The notes beneath the pieces were generated by a model, which saw only the letters and a list, made by a program, of their open reading frames with translations, was not told the origin of the DNA and ran no database searches. Made by a program: the position numbers and the translations under genes. Shown here piece after piece: positions 48,501 through 59,946 of a stretch of 64,000 nucleotides of DNA. Position 1 is the first letter of the stretch. Each line of letters starts with the position of its first letter. The DNA comes from Endocalyx cinctus (Eukaryota > Ascomycota > Sordariomycetes > Amphisphaeriales > Apiosporaceae), in assembly GCA_001600455.1 (NCBI GenBank), contig BCKC01000002.1:2618171-2682170 (forward strand), read 5' to 3'.

Positions 48501-51111
48501 ATGTTTGGTAACGTTCACGCCCGTCACTCCTTTCGGCTAAGCCTATTTTCCTTTCTTTTTCTTTCATCCTACTTGGAAGATGCTGATCTTTCTTGCCCAG
48601 GTGACTCGCTGCGTGTGCCGTAGCCCGAAAAGTCCAGAATCCTTCGACCCCAAAGATAGTTTATCAAACCAGTAGGAACGAAGAGGATAGATATGAGATG
48701 CATCACGGATAGTCCGCTGAGTACTCGAGTCCCATGAAAGGAAAGATCTCGACCCATATATCTCTCCTAAACGAGCAATCCAATCCCACAAAATTATCGT
48801 CTCTACGGTCGTCGGATACTTGCTGGAATGAATAGCATACCCCTTTATTTTTCGCCACATAATTAGCCGTGTTTGAAGTCCTCGCCGATCTAGTCCTCTT
48901 GAGATGATAGGACTTCTTGATATGTTATATTGAATACGCTATAAGCGCTCACCCTGGTGATAATCAAATCCCACATACAGATCAGGCATCCGGGCCTAGA
49001 CGTTGTGTCCCGACTGAGGGAAATACTGGGCCCACCAATAAATCTTCCCGATTCGAGTTTTGACGAATCACTGCGACAAGGGTGGCTTCACCCACACCCC
49101 GTTCTTTCAGAAAGAGAGAAAAAAAAAAAAGAATCATCTGTGTAAGAGAATGTTCTGACAAGGTTTCGGCTCATCTCATATTATCAAACATAATAATAAA
49201 ATATATATGCTATAATGGCAGGCCTGGCGCGCCACGGAAAACTTCCCCGGGAGGGTGACGGGCAGGGCATGACATATTACTATCGAAGGAAACAAGCATA
49301 TGCCGTTTAGGTTTTGGGGTTCAGAGAGTAGATGTGTCACTTACGCATGTGAATGAAAACCCACAAGGAGAAGGGAGAAGAAAAAAATACGTTTGATTCG
49401 CCGCCCTTTTCCACTTAAAAAAATAAAATAAAAGAAATAAAAAGCAATGACTCGACGTCTTCTAGGTCATAGGTCGCAAGGTACAGCTATAAGCCGCATC
49501 TTATTATATCCCTTTTCTCCCACTAGTGCAGTCGATTTTCGATCGCTTTATGCAGGTATAGAAACGTTCGGCAGCGAGAGCCCGTCTGGACAGGTCCGTT
49601 CTCCCCCTCCCTCCCTTCCCCTCGACTGACACATCCGGGTATCCGCCCCTTCGCTTGGAGCGATAGGAAAGAGACATATACACATACTAAGGCGCGCATG
49701 GATATCTTTTTCCTACTTCAAACAGGAAAGACCACGCGCATCCCATTTTCGATGTTGTACCCCTTCGTTCATAGGCTGTGCGATGTGATGGGTAGTATAA
49801 AGAATCTGCGGCAAGGATTCGGTTTGCAGGTCGCTTACGCATGGCCGACCAACTGTGTGACAGTGCTCGGATACTGAAGCAAAGAGTAGAGGACAGAGGG
49901 AAAACAAAATACGGGAGAGGTTACTATTTCTTTCTTTTTCTTCTCTCAATTATTATTATCGTTTTTTGTTGAGGTGGGAATGGGTGTCAAAGAAAGAAAA
50001 AAAAAAGTGTTGCCAATTTATTTATCAATCGAGAAGGGGGGTGTTTATTTTTATTCGACATGGTTCTTCAGCAGAGACACTAGTATTAAAAAAAAGCCAT
50101 CATCAAACGTGGCATTCCGCCCTGTTGTACTACTATGGTTGGTCGCATAAGATTGCTTTCGGGGCCATTATAGAAAGATTCCGTAGGGGGTAGATTGAGC
50201 TTGAAGCTGGTGCGAGATATAAAGCTGTATCGTGAGCAAGGGGGAAAAGGGGGGTAAAGAACACCAACCGGCTTCTAAATTGCCTAGCCGTGAGGCCCTC
50301 ATTTCGGAAGTCTGCAGCGAACTAAAAACTTTTGCCATACCGTTACAGTCAAGCAATTAGACACCAAGTGCATGTCATGTCACTCAAGCACGACACAAGT
50401 CTGTCAATATAATATAAATATTTATATAAATATATATTAAGATAATAATATAGTAGAATAAATTGAAAGAAAAAGCACTGAAACCAGGGTTAAGTCAAAT
50501 GTCGTGTCCACAGTCAGACCACGACATATCCTACCCTATCTGCAGAATTATCTGGCTTCACACATGAGAGAATACCGGGGCAAATCCGGATCGGCGACTT
50601 CTAAATCGCACATGGTCAAAAGGAGAGAAGATTCTAAATTCATTTATACTACCTGATCATGTATTCAGACACTTTAACCCCCACGTAAGATGGAGGTCAT
50701 GACGTCCTGTCAAACACCACCGTCATAATATTTTCTGAACATGTTCTCTTGGTCGAGAGTCACGTGTATTATATGACGTTCACCGGGATAATCTTCTGAA
50801 TAATCCCAAAGCGGACACACCTACTTCAGAAGAATGTAACATAAGTATCTCATAATCACGTTACACAACTTTGCCCCAGGGAATAAGAGTGACATGCATG
50901 AATTTGACAACTACCTATCATGATTACATATGAAACTGATCCTTGTGCCACCTCATTAAACGCTCTCGGGTAAACTTCGTATGTAGAGCAGTAACAAATG
51001 ACAAGTAAAAGAAGAAGAAAAAAAGCGGTATCGTGTACTATATCGCCACAAAATTGGAGGAAACCAACCATTGGTAGACCGCTGGTTGACCATTGAAACC
51101 CCGTTACGTAT
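45579..51111. other. Long gene-poor intergenic region
   Basis: About 5.5 kb. Apart from a possible gene relic at 46126-46810 (listed separately), nothing is supportable. It contains a T tract at about 47190-47206, A-rich tracts near 48473-48490, 49120-49132 and 49990-50008, and a very AT-rich patch at 50405-50465. Short frames at 47531-48860 have no motif. Confidence 0.45.
46126..46810 (-). pseudogene. Possible small intron-containing gene or gene relic, unrecognised
   Basis: The - strand shows protein-like segments in order. FSISIAEVLGSLDHKQRILAG lies near 46800-46740 and FEILFLEPMNQGLDETETLKS near 46595-46535. PVLGIDFSVVDVTTWIREYR lies near 46480-46425, then VEQTNFNVHTAWSVV and DIQDGGIADSFSLESFVMVRMQILGYF down to 46126. 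A GTATGT donor follows IREY, and a 39-bp GT...AG segment would join the second and third pieces. The final join needs a weak GAG acceptor, and the first piece has in-frame stops after it. I cannot build a clean gene from an ATG. I do not recognise the family. Confidence 0.3.
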
Positions 51112-52551
51112 TCAAGTTTTCCTATGAGGCTTCTTTTCCTTCTTCTCGTGCCCTTGAGATGTGCTAGACGTCCCGTTTACTATAACGACTTCGTCTTTGT
51201 GAGACTTGCTCTTCTTGTCGCTGGAGCTCGCACTTTTTGGAGCTTCTCTCTTCTCCGAGCGATGTTCGCGATGCGAGTGATGACCAGAGCCGCGAGGGCG
51301 AGTTGATTCGTTGTTAGAGACGCCCTCAGTCGTCAGCTCGACTTTCAGGCAATGGCCTTTGTAGTTCAGCCCATTAAGTTTTCGAATTAATTTACTAGCA
51401 GTCTCTTCGCTGGCGAAAGTAGCTCGAGCATATCCCCTATTAGAGTCGGGCTTGTCGGCAAGTGGGAGTTCCAGTTGCTGAAGCGCGTCAGCATCCGAAC
51501 CTGCTTTCTGTCGAATCAAATCCTTTACCTGCTTGTAAGTGACGAAAGTCGGTAGTCGTCTCAAAATGATCTTCCGCTGCTGCGTAGGAACTGTACCAGC
51601 CGAGTACTCGTAAGCATTATCGGATCTTGGCATCGGTGAATAAAAGCTGTTAGAAGTGCCGTATCCATACTCGTTATTCTGGTAGTCGCCAATTTGGTAC
51701 GATTGTGTCTCGTAAATCCCGTACCCCACACCAGTGGTCATCGTAGAAGATTGGCCATGATAATATTCGCTCTCCGCATCATACGGATGTGGCAACTCTT
51801 CGTATCCAGATCGTATGTAATTCGGAATCGCATACGGGTTGTAGTCGCTTGCCGAAGTTGCATGATACGAGGGGCTTTGCGTAATATTTGACCACTACAA
51901 TAATCAGCGACCTTATAAATATACATTAACACGGATATTACTAACTTCGCTGTATACAGACGCAGTTGGTGACGTTAGTACCTGGTTGCTCGAAACATGC
52001 TGTCCAGAATACGACGTCGTGCATCTTGGAGTATGATGGGAGACCGACGATGAGCTTTTCACCGAGGTATCTACGAGTTCTTTTATCATAATTGACTCTG
52101 TAGCATTTTTGCCGTCAGCACAAAGGGCTCGTCCGTTAAATACACCACCATTGAGTAAGCCTGAATCACGATTAGTCATATTCTTAACCAAGGAAAAGTT
52201 AAAATGGCCATACGGAAAGCCTTTTCATAGTTTTCTCGGCCTTGAAGGCAAACCCAGCCACTCGTGCTCTCGTTGAACACCTCTACTCTCTCAACCGGGC
52301 ACACGTTCCGTACGTGGTCTTTCAGCTGTTGCCAAGAAGTTTGCCATGGTAACTACCGCAGTTCAGATTAGATTATGGGTTCTCATTGTGTTTGATTAGG
52401 TGAGTGAAGGATTATGATGGTTTGCCGCGAGTTGATTTAGACATACGTTTGAGACCAGAATGTAGTACAGATTCGTCTCGTCTCCAGGCCTAACTGTCAA
52501 CTGATAGGTTCCGTTGATAAGACTTTGATGGGCGAGAGCATCTGACGACAT
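51112..52551 (-). CDS. Two-RRM RNA-binding protein, four exons
   Basis: Exons are complement(52447..52551), (52214..52352), (51946..52160) and (51112..51894), all in phase, giving 413 residues. RRM1 (about 30-110) has RNP2-like ILVSNLPWQTSW assembled across intron 1, then VERVEVFNESTSGWVCLQ and LLNGGVFNGRAL assembled across intron 2. A Tyr/Gly/Ser-rich linker follows (about 150-255). RRM2 (about 260-340) starts KIILRRLPTFVTYKQVKDLI and ends GLNYKGHCLKVEL, with GYARATF as RNP1. The tail is basic, His/Arg/Ser/Lys-rich. The segment after exon 2 in the third frame (KNMTNRDS) is intronic in this model; the ATTCAG acceptor gives FRLLNGG, which fits an RRM. It is probably an mRNA-binding nuclear or shuttling protein. 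Targets are unknown. Confidence 0.87.
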
Positions 52552-54079
52552 TTTGAACGGGACACCGCAGTATGGAATCGATTGCTCTAAGAACGACGAC
52601 AAGGAACACCCTGGGTAAACTGATCGGATGAAACAAGTACAACAGAAGGAGAGGATCGGATGAGGCTCTTTATATGTTGTACGAGGAGACCTCATGGTTG
52701 ACGATGGTGACTAGGTCTTCTCTCGTAGATGCCGAATCATGGTAGAGACTGTGCGAGTATGAATACTATACTATTCACACTTCGTATGGGTGCGAGCCAA
52801 TTCCATGCACGGTAACGATTATAGAAACTTGGGCACGATGGTGTGGAGCTTGCAGATAGAGTAGGTAGAAGCATGAGGGACGACGAAATCAAATCCGAAT
52901 CAGGTATCCAGAGAGTAGTAGGGCAGTGCTTGAACGGCACTGACGGGGTCTCTGTATCAAATGTCATTCTACTTTTGCTGTACTTCACTCTAACAAATAC
53001 GGTATGAGCTGCAAGTATCGCGTAAAAGCAACGCCATGCGATACACTTACCGACATGAGAGAATAGGCTCCTTGTGTAACTTCTTCGAGGTATCCCAGTT
53101 CGTTCTTGTAAAACGGTGGGATAATACCAACCACCAACTTGTTAGATGCATGAAACCGATTTTGACGTCCAATGAATACGCAAGCTGCAAGGTGTTAGGG
53201 ATATTCGAAACAGGGATAGATATGATCTCTTGAGGGGAGTAAAATGCAAAAAAAAGGGTGTTCAAATCAGTACAAACCCGGGTTAATGGGAATCAGAATA
53301 TCCTGAGGCTCACTATCGTGGGGGTGAATCCGATTCTCTAAAGTTCGAGATTCTGAGTTGAGCTTCTAAGTCAACGTCACAGTCAGTGTAAATACGGCAT
53401 CCCTGTTCAACAAACTAGGGTGGCAGTGGTGGCGATTAACGGACAGGGGTCTCGTGCATTAGACGGTATGTAATATCACAATTTTTCCAAGTTGCGCCAT
53501 ACCATTGTCATCGAAGCCATTCGTCAATCCTTACAAAAGTGTTCAACGAATGCCGACGAGCAAACGCTTGTTTAGTAGTGTAGATTCAAATCACCCAAGA
53601 TCAAACTGCATCGGAGTAGCTGATTGTAGCTAAAAAGGGCTGACCACCATCTCCCCCACCTCCCCTTTGTGATGAGCCGAATAAGTGGTTTGGTCTCCTC
53701 TCGGTGCAGTATTTTTTTTTTCTTCTTCTTCTTCTTCTTCAATTCATTTTTAATTTGTATATTATTATTTTTTTATTCCTTTCTGCTAATCCCAATTGAA
53801 CTAGTCGCATTCTTATTATGCTGTGTCCCTGTTCTGAGATTGAGATTCGATTGCGAGATATCCGTTAATCAATCAAGGGCAGGTATGAATTGTAAGGGCC
53901 AAGAGCCAGGCGAAAGTTAAATACACCCCTTGGGGTCAAGTGAATATACCGAGATATATCTGCACCAATGGCGGGATTTGATGTTCTCGTTCCGGTGAGG
54001 GTCCTCGGATTTGGAATGCGACACGTTATATGCTTGAAATGTGACAGAATTCTGCAATGTGTGCAAATATTAGTCGCGG
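52552..54079. other. Intergenic
   Basis: About 1.5 kb upstream of the RRM gene and downstream of the WD40 gene, both on the - strand. A CTT/T-rich microsatellite lies at 53710-53740. No gene is supported; an open frame at 52552-52695 in front of the RRM start does not look coding. Confidence 0.5.
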
Positions 54080-55741
54080 TCACACACACTTCTTGAAGTG
54101 GAATGTATCATCAAGTTCGCTCATCCCGCCTTCTGAATCGCTATTGCCGTCATCATAAGCTTCAAGTGCGGAAATCTCCAGGTTTGACGACAACTGAGTT
54201 TCCATATGCTGATCGTCTCGCCAGGGTAATTCGTCGTCAGTTTCAGCAAAAGAAATGAGGGTATATCTTGAGCTATCTGTAAAGAATATAGCTGCAACAT
54301 CATTCGTCGTTTTTAGCCAGGTGGCGTGAGTCCTGCCGCTTATCTTGACCCCAGACAAATGGTCAGCAAAATCGATCGAACGCGGGCCATCGCTCAGGGG
54401 GTCCCAAACAAATACGACGCCTGCATATCTGTCTCCATCGCACTTTACTAAGAGTAATTCCGGCACCGTTGGATGCCACTCCACCTTGAGATTATTCGCA
54501 TGATACATGAGTACCGCTCGTAACTCAGAGGTTGGCACATCCCAGATCCAGATTGTGCTTGGCGCTTCTTCTAACCTGGTCGCTAACAAAGTAGATGAGC
54601 AGTCAAATTTGGCTACATTGCAGCCATATCGAGGCTCTCGGGCATTATTTGAACCGATACCTGGTGGCATCACTGCTTGGGAAGCCTTCACAAACGTCGC
54701 CGAGCCCGATCTAGTAACGGAAGGATTGGCCTGTTCTTGCCATATCTTTAAAAGTCAGTTAAGTGTACTGGACAAGGTCATCTGAGCCAAGCTTACTTGC
54801 AGTGTATCTCTGGGCACTACCGTCGGGACATGACAGAGCCGAATATCTTCGCTAATAGTATGACCATTGAGCATATGTATGCAATTAGAGGCATCGGCAA
54901 TCGCCACATACCGCCCATCAGGGCTAAATGATAATAATTTGACGCCCGCCCCATAGGAAGTGTCGATGTCTTCGGATGAGACGCGGAGTGACCCATGCCA
55001 TTCTTTGAAGATATGCCCATCGGCTGTATAGAATAGTACCTTGTTTGGCTGCGCTGCGGATTCCCACACCGCCAACCATCTACCATCCGGGGACCAAGTG
55101 AGACCCTGTGCATCGATAGTGTCGGGTTGCCATGATCGCTGAACTTCTCTGGACTCAGGAGAGTGGATACTTATCATATCCTTGCCAGAGACCCTGCTAA
55201 GTAAGGCGAGATGATGTGTGCGCGGCCGGAATGAGCAGCCTTTAGATGCGAAGTTGGCACTAAATAATTTAGGATTACTTATCTCCACGGCCTTGGAAGA
55301 GGTAAGATTAACTATGGTCAGCTTGATGCCAAAATGAGACCAAACACAAACTTCATTATCAGTGGCGCCAAAATCAACAAACGCTGATTGGGTAGAAGTT
55401 GCTGACGAAGGCGGTAACCGAACGACACCGTGGAAGTCTCCATCTGTAACATGGAAAACGTGGATCTGGTCGGCGAATGCGATAAGAACTCTTCTGGATG
55501 ATGAAGACCAGGTGAAGTTTCCTACTCGACCAGAGACATTTGATGGTATCTTTATAGTCCGGACAACCTCCAACAACTCAACAGCTCGTATAACGATATT
55601 CACTGAAGAGATAGTGGCAATTAATCTTCCATTTGGACTAGGTAGGCAATGGGGAGATGCTATAAGACTTGAATCAGTATGCGCAGTGCTATACACCCTT
55701 GACAAGTGGGTATAAGTAAGGAGTGGGTGAGTGAGGGACAT
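54080..55741 (-). CDS. WD40 protein of the WRAP73/Wdr8 family, two exons
   Basis: Exons are complement(54797..55741) and complement(54080..54745), giving 536 residues; the 51-bp intron has GTAAGC and AAG borders and is phase 0. The sequence shows WD-type blades, for example LTWSPDGRWLAVWE, LSFSPDGRYVAIADASN, KFDCSSTLLATRLEEAPSTIWIWD and VKCDGDRYAGVVFVWDPLSD, with the acidic C-terminus typical of this family. In fission yeast and Aspergillus, Wdr8-type proteins act with Msd1/TINA-type partners at spindle pole bodies to anchor microtubule minus ends. That role is carried over from the family. The ATG at 55741 opens directly into LTHPLLTYTHLSRVY, and the gene is divergent from the next one. Confidence 0.85.
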
Positions 55742-56875
55742 ATATTGACAAGGGTAAGGTTTTAACAGAAGAGAAAAAAAAAATAAGAAGAGAAAAGAGG
55801 GAAAAGAATCCAGTTGTAGATGAGGGAGATGTCCTACATTTAATTGATTTAGAGTAGTGCATGATGTGGAGTTTTCGTCGTCCTTTTTTTTTTCAATCTC
55901 GTGTTATTTTCATGAGACGGACAGACCGGGCTGTAAGGATTGAAACCGGTGAGGAATCAAGATGTGATGATAATATGATGGTGATGCCGATGTGCTATGG
56001 TTGCTATATTCGATTGGTTAATACATACGGGAGGTACCTCGAGTACTAGTAAAAGATGTGATAAGCAAGTAAGGTACCTGCCTACTGCGTAAAATGTTAC
56101 TTATTTAGTACTTACTTACAGCTTGTGACAGCGGCAGAGTCACAATACACGCCGAGCTAATACCTGGTTAAATGCATATATATACTTAGGTAATTACATA
56201 TACTACCTGACTACCAGGTACTAAATGTGTTAAAAATGTGCTAAAGTATATATAACGATAATTATAGGGCTGTATCACGAAGAGAATATGCAAATAAACA
56301 ATGCTATGTTTCATCTATCAGCCTATAATACTCTTTATATCATTATCTACGTATACGGAGTACCTTAGCTGCCTGGCTGCTTAGGTAGGTATTAACTTAG
56401 CGTAGGTGTAGTGTACTTAAGTACACTAACTAACATCTTGTCCTCTTGGCAAATCTGGATTTTTTCTCTCGTCTTTGTTTACAAGAGTTTTTAGGACATA
56501 CCCGACGATCTCACTACACTAAATCTGTTATGTCTTCCCTCCTAATTTAAGTAACCTTACCCGTTCCTAAAGTCCGAGATCATAATCCTAGTATCGCATA
56601 TCTCGCATATTTCGCCTAGTTCAGCCTCAACGACAAGTGACTGACTCTCCTCTACTACATATCCACGACTTCCATGATTTAGTAGTGAAATTGCACTACA
56701 CATCTTACATATTACCCCTTCGCTTCGTTAATATCATCGTCTCTCTTTGTTGTTTTCACGAGGTATAAATTAAAATTCTTTCATCTTTTTCACATATTGA
56801 GTAGGAAAGGGTCTCATTACATCATCATATTATTTTATATTCGATGTCTCAAGGTTGAGACCAAAGATATCTGCC
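55742..56875. promoter_or_regulatory. Divergent promoter region, WD40 gene / AP-1 ear-motif gene
   Basis: About 1.1 kb between divergent genes. It holds a copy of TACGGAGTA at 56354-56362 and many TAGGTA/ACCTA words. The last 400 bp before 56876 is pyrimidine-rich on the + strand. No further gene. Confidence 0.5.
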
Positions 56876-58759
56876 ATGTCCGCCGACCTCTTCGCCGCAT
56901 TTGATGACTTATCAAACTCACCTCAACAGCAACTTCAACCCAAGCAAAATGACCAGACATCTTCAGCTCCTTCACTTTTCTTTTCCTCCGTAAATTCCGG
57001 GCCCGGCCAGCAAGGCTCACAATGGAACACTACTCCCGCAATACAGGATCTATCCAGTAATAATAATATATTGCAAAATTCTCGACGTTCATCGGGGGTT
57101 AACAATTTCTCGTCATCTACCAAGGGGACCACGACGCCTACCCAGTCTAAAGATATCGATTTCGACGAAGATGACGGGTGGGGTGATTTTGAAGTAGCCC
57201 CAAACACAACTCACCCAACTACAACATCTTCTTCTGTGACAAATCCTCCAAATCCACACTCTACAGCATCTCCGCCTGTGCAAAACCCCAGTGTTCCACA
57301 ACGGACAAGAGTAGTGCGAGCATCCACAATAGACTTGATGTCAAATAATCTTGTTGACATCCAAGGCGATGCTCGAGTACTAGATGAAATAAGAAGACCT
57401 TCGTGGGCTATTCGTCATTCCGCATCAAAACCTAACCACGCTTTCTCCGCGAAGTCTCCTGTGAATACTCGCACCAAACCTACTAATACTAACCCAAATG
57501 TCCTCTTTGACGCCGATGATTTTGAGGGCGAACACCCTCGAGATGAAGATAACGACGATGACGACTTTGGGGAATTTGAGACTACAACGTCGCCACCTCC
57601 ACAGGCGTCATTGAATATTACGTCGAATGATTCGCTCGGACTTTCGGTGGCCCCTAGCAAGACTTCTGAGTTACTATCAGGCTTGAATTTGAATGACCCA
57701 ATTTCACATTCTGTCCAAGCCTCGCAATCGCCTTCTTTTAATGACAGATATCCCTTTCCAGACCTTGCCGTGGCTACGCCGCGTGACACGGAGAAGCAAT
57801 CAATGAAGGGACATAGTTCAGCATCTTCAACTGCTTGGGCTTCTGAGTCTCGGGCTACCTCTTCAAAACAAACGGGAGTTGATGATTGGGGTGATTTCGA
57901 TGATATACCCGCCAAGCCAACAAAAATGGACCCCGAGCCCGCTTCCAGTTGGGATTGGGATTCTGTAGAAGATACACAGACAGCTAGCTTATCGAAACCC
58001 ACTCCTACGGAAACTGCGAAGCCAAAGACTGCCGGTGCCGACGCTAATTCTTCCTGGGACTGGGATCCAGTTGATGAAATCGACGAAAAGCCTGTAGATG
58101 TTGAAACATCTGGACCTCCACCTATAAACATTCCTCCGCCATCCATTTTATTGTCGATCCTCCCTCAACTGTTCGATCAAGCTAACACATCACTTTACAA
58201 GCCAGTTAGCGGACAACCATTTTCTATCAAAAACCGCATCTTGTCGGACCCTAAGACTCTTGAATTTCTGCGAGGTTATCTTACCTTGGCCACTGTAGCC
58301 GCTCGCATTATTGCTGGGCGAAAGCTCAGGTGGAATCGTGACAAGCACTTATTCCAAAGCATGTCCATATCTGCTGCTGGTAGTAAAGGCATGAAGCTCG
58401 CCGGGATAGACAAAGCTCAGACAGCTCGCGAAGATCGAGAAGCCTCCGATGTCGTCGCAAATTGGAGGGAGCACGTAGGACGTCTTCGATCCGCCGTAGC
58501 TGCCGCAAACACTTCGGCAAAGGAACAGCATCACCTAAAGATCCCCGAAATTACTGAAAACATTCCGATTCAAACGGCCAAAGAGGTTCCAACTGCCCCA
58601 AAGGCGTGTGTCGTATGTGGCTTGAAGCGTAATGAGCGGATTCCAAAGGTCGATTTCATGGTAGAGGATAGCTTTGGTGAATGGTGGGTTGATCATTGGG
58701 GTCACCTCGCGTGCAAGCGATTTTGGCTTCGGCACGAGGCTACTTTGCGACAACGATGA
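56876..58759 (+). CDS. Protein with clathrin-adaptor ear-binding motifs (Laa2-like), single exon
   Basis: A single frame of 627 residues starts at ATG 56876 (MSADLFAAFDDL); the frame extends 7 codons upstream but with no ATG. The first 400 residues are disordered and acidic. They repeat aromatic-Gly-acid-aromatic motifs: WGDF at 102-105, FGEF at 231-234 and WGDF at 338-341, followed by two SSWDWD copies. Such motifs bind the ear domains of AP-1 gamma and GGA adaptors at the trans-Golgi and endosomes, and the yeast AP-1 accessory protein Laa2 uses the same kind. A helical region (about 430-560) follows. The C-terminus carries CVVCGLKRNE and WWVDHWGHLACKRFW, which suggests a small metal-binding or structural element. 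Some databases label such fungal proteins as kinases, but I see no kinase motif. The adaptor role is inferred from motifs. Confidence 0.75.
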   Translation: MSADLFAAFDDLSNSPQQQLQPKQNDQTSSAPSLFFSSVNSGPGQQGSQWNTTPAIQDLSSNNNILQNSRRSSGVNNFSSSTKGTTTPTQSKDIDFDEDDGWGDFEVAPNTTHPTTTSSSVTNPPNPHSTASPPVQNPSVPQRTRVVRASTIDLMSNNLVDIQGDARVLDEIRRPSWAIRHSASKPNHAFSAKSPVNTRTKPTNTNPNVLFDADDFEGEHPRDEDNDDDDFGEFETTTSPPPQASLNITSNDSLGLSVAPSKTSELLSGLNLNDPISHSVQASQSPSFNDRYPFPDLAVATPRDTEKQSMKGHSSASSTAWASESRATSSKQTGVDDWGDFDDIPAKPTKMDPEPASSWDWDSVEDTQTASLSKPTPTETAKPKTAGADANSSWDWDPVDEIDEKPVDVETSGPPPINIPPPSILLSILPQLFDQANTSLYKPVSGQPFSIKNRILSDPKTLEFLRGYLTLATVAARIIAGRKLRWNRDKHLFQSMSISAAGSKGMKLAGIDKAQTAREDREASDVVANWREHVGRLRSAVAAANTSAKEQHHLKIPEITENIPIQTAKEVPTAPKACVVCGLKRNERIPKVDFMVEDSFGEWWVDHWGHLACKRFWLRHEATLRQR

Positions 58760-59845
58760 TCCTCCAGTACTTGTTAAAATCTTGGCCTGAACACCTTTAT
58801 GTGTAGTTAGGCACGTCTGTAGTCGACGAGGGTAATGTTAAAATGCTTAATCTTAGTCCATGGTAATCGATGAACGTAACTAGAAACCGAAATGGATTTA
58901 TTCGTCATCCCGTACATTCAAGATACCCTCACCGTCTCGTTGTATTATTTCTATAGGTGACTGGTTAATAAGAGAAACTCGTGATAGATTGATCCAATAA
59001 CAGATGCATCACTGTCTCCATTGTCCTTTATCGGCACCCCCTAACAGCGGCTCGCGGAATTGATGGGCACATTTCACTCCACACGCATAATGCCGTAGGT
59101 ACAGGGACCATACCATATAGTTATTCAGCAAGTTGACTGTACACAAACTTTGTATATATTCCCAAATATTCTGCATGCATTAATGGTCAAACGCGAAATA
59201 TTAGTTTCCTTGTTAGACAATTGCAACGATAGCGAACACTAGAGCCATATTCTCTTATCATGTTCAATACAACGCAATCAAGGTGGATCTCGTGTGATTC
59301 CTTCATATATGTGATTCGAGAGGTCTTTTTTTTTTTATCTAGAGATTCGTTAATTTCGGCAGAGTCGCTACCGATTCTTTACTCACAAGTACCGAAGCAC
59401 ATATGCTACGCGGGGTCTCTAGCTTCTCGTTTTAAGATATATACCACCATGGATGGTTCAACGAGCCTGCTCACGACAGGATTGGTCACTCGTCAGCCAA
59501 TTAAGGCGTTAGAAGAGATATATTCCCTGCTACGGGTTGTCATTGGGTAGAGGATGCGAGAAAATTTTAGCATTCTTGTGGGGGCGTGTTGAAATCTGCA
59601 AAAGTGTCGAGCCGCTAGGGAAGGTATATCCAAGAAACGGATTGAACCTATAGTTACGTAGTCGATTTTGAAGCAGTGTCAAGGCGTACCCGGCCAAGAG
59701 GTAATACCGAACCACACTACCTAATTCTAAGACAACAAAGGAGGGTTGCCTTTCAACACAGGGGGGGGGAGAATCAGAATATGCAACTATCCCATCGCCT
59801 CAGGCAATATTACGGCAGTCTCTGCCGATTCGGCGTTTCTTCAAT

Positions 59846-59919
59846 GTCTGTGTCTCACCGGCGAGGGGGGGGGGGGGGGGGAGGTCTGTGTCTCACCGGC
59901 GAGGGGGGGGGGGGGGGGG
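59846..59919 (+). repeat. 38-bp tandem repeat ending in poly-G
   Basis: Two units of GTCTGTGTCTCACCGGCGA followed by 17 G lie in direct repeat; the second runs straight into the run of N. More copies may lie in the gap. Confidence 0.85.
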
Positions 59920-59946
59920 NNNNNNNNNNNNNNNNNNNNNNNNNNN
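59920..59946. other. Assembly gap (27 N)
   Basis: Unknown bases follow the second poly-G unit. The sequence beyond is CTATCTCTCTCTAC and soon a C-run/T-run. Reading frames drawn through these bases are meaningless. Confidence 0.99.

Noticed and set aside
47323..48860. Several 60-120-codon frames on both strands
   Set aside because: No conserved motif and no consistent exon structure; treated as noise.
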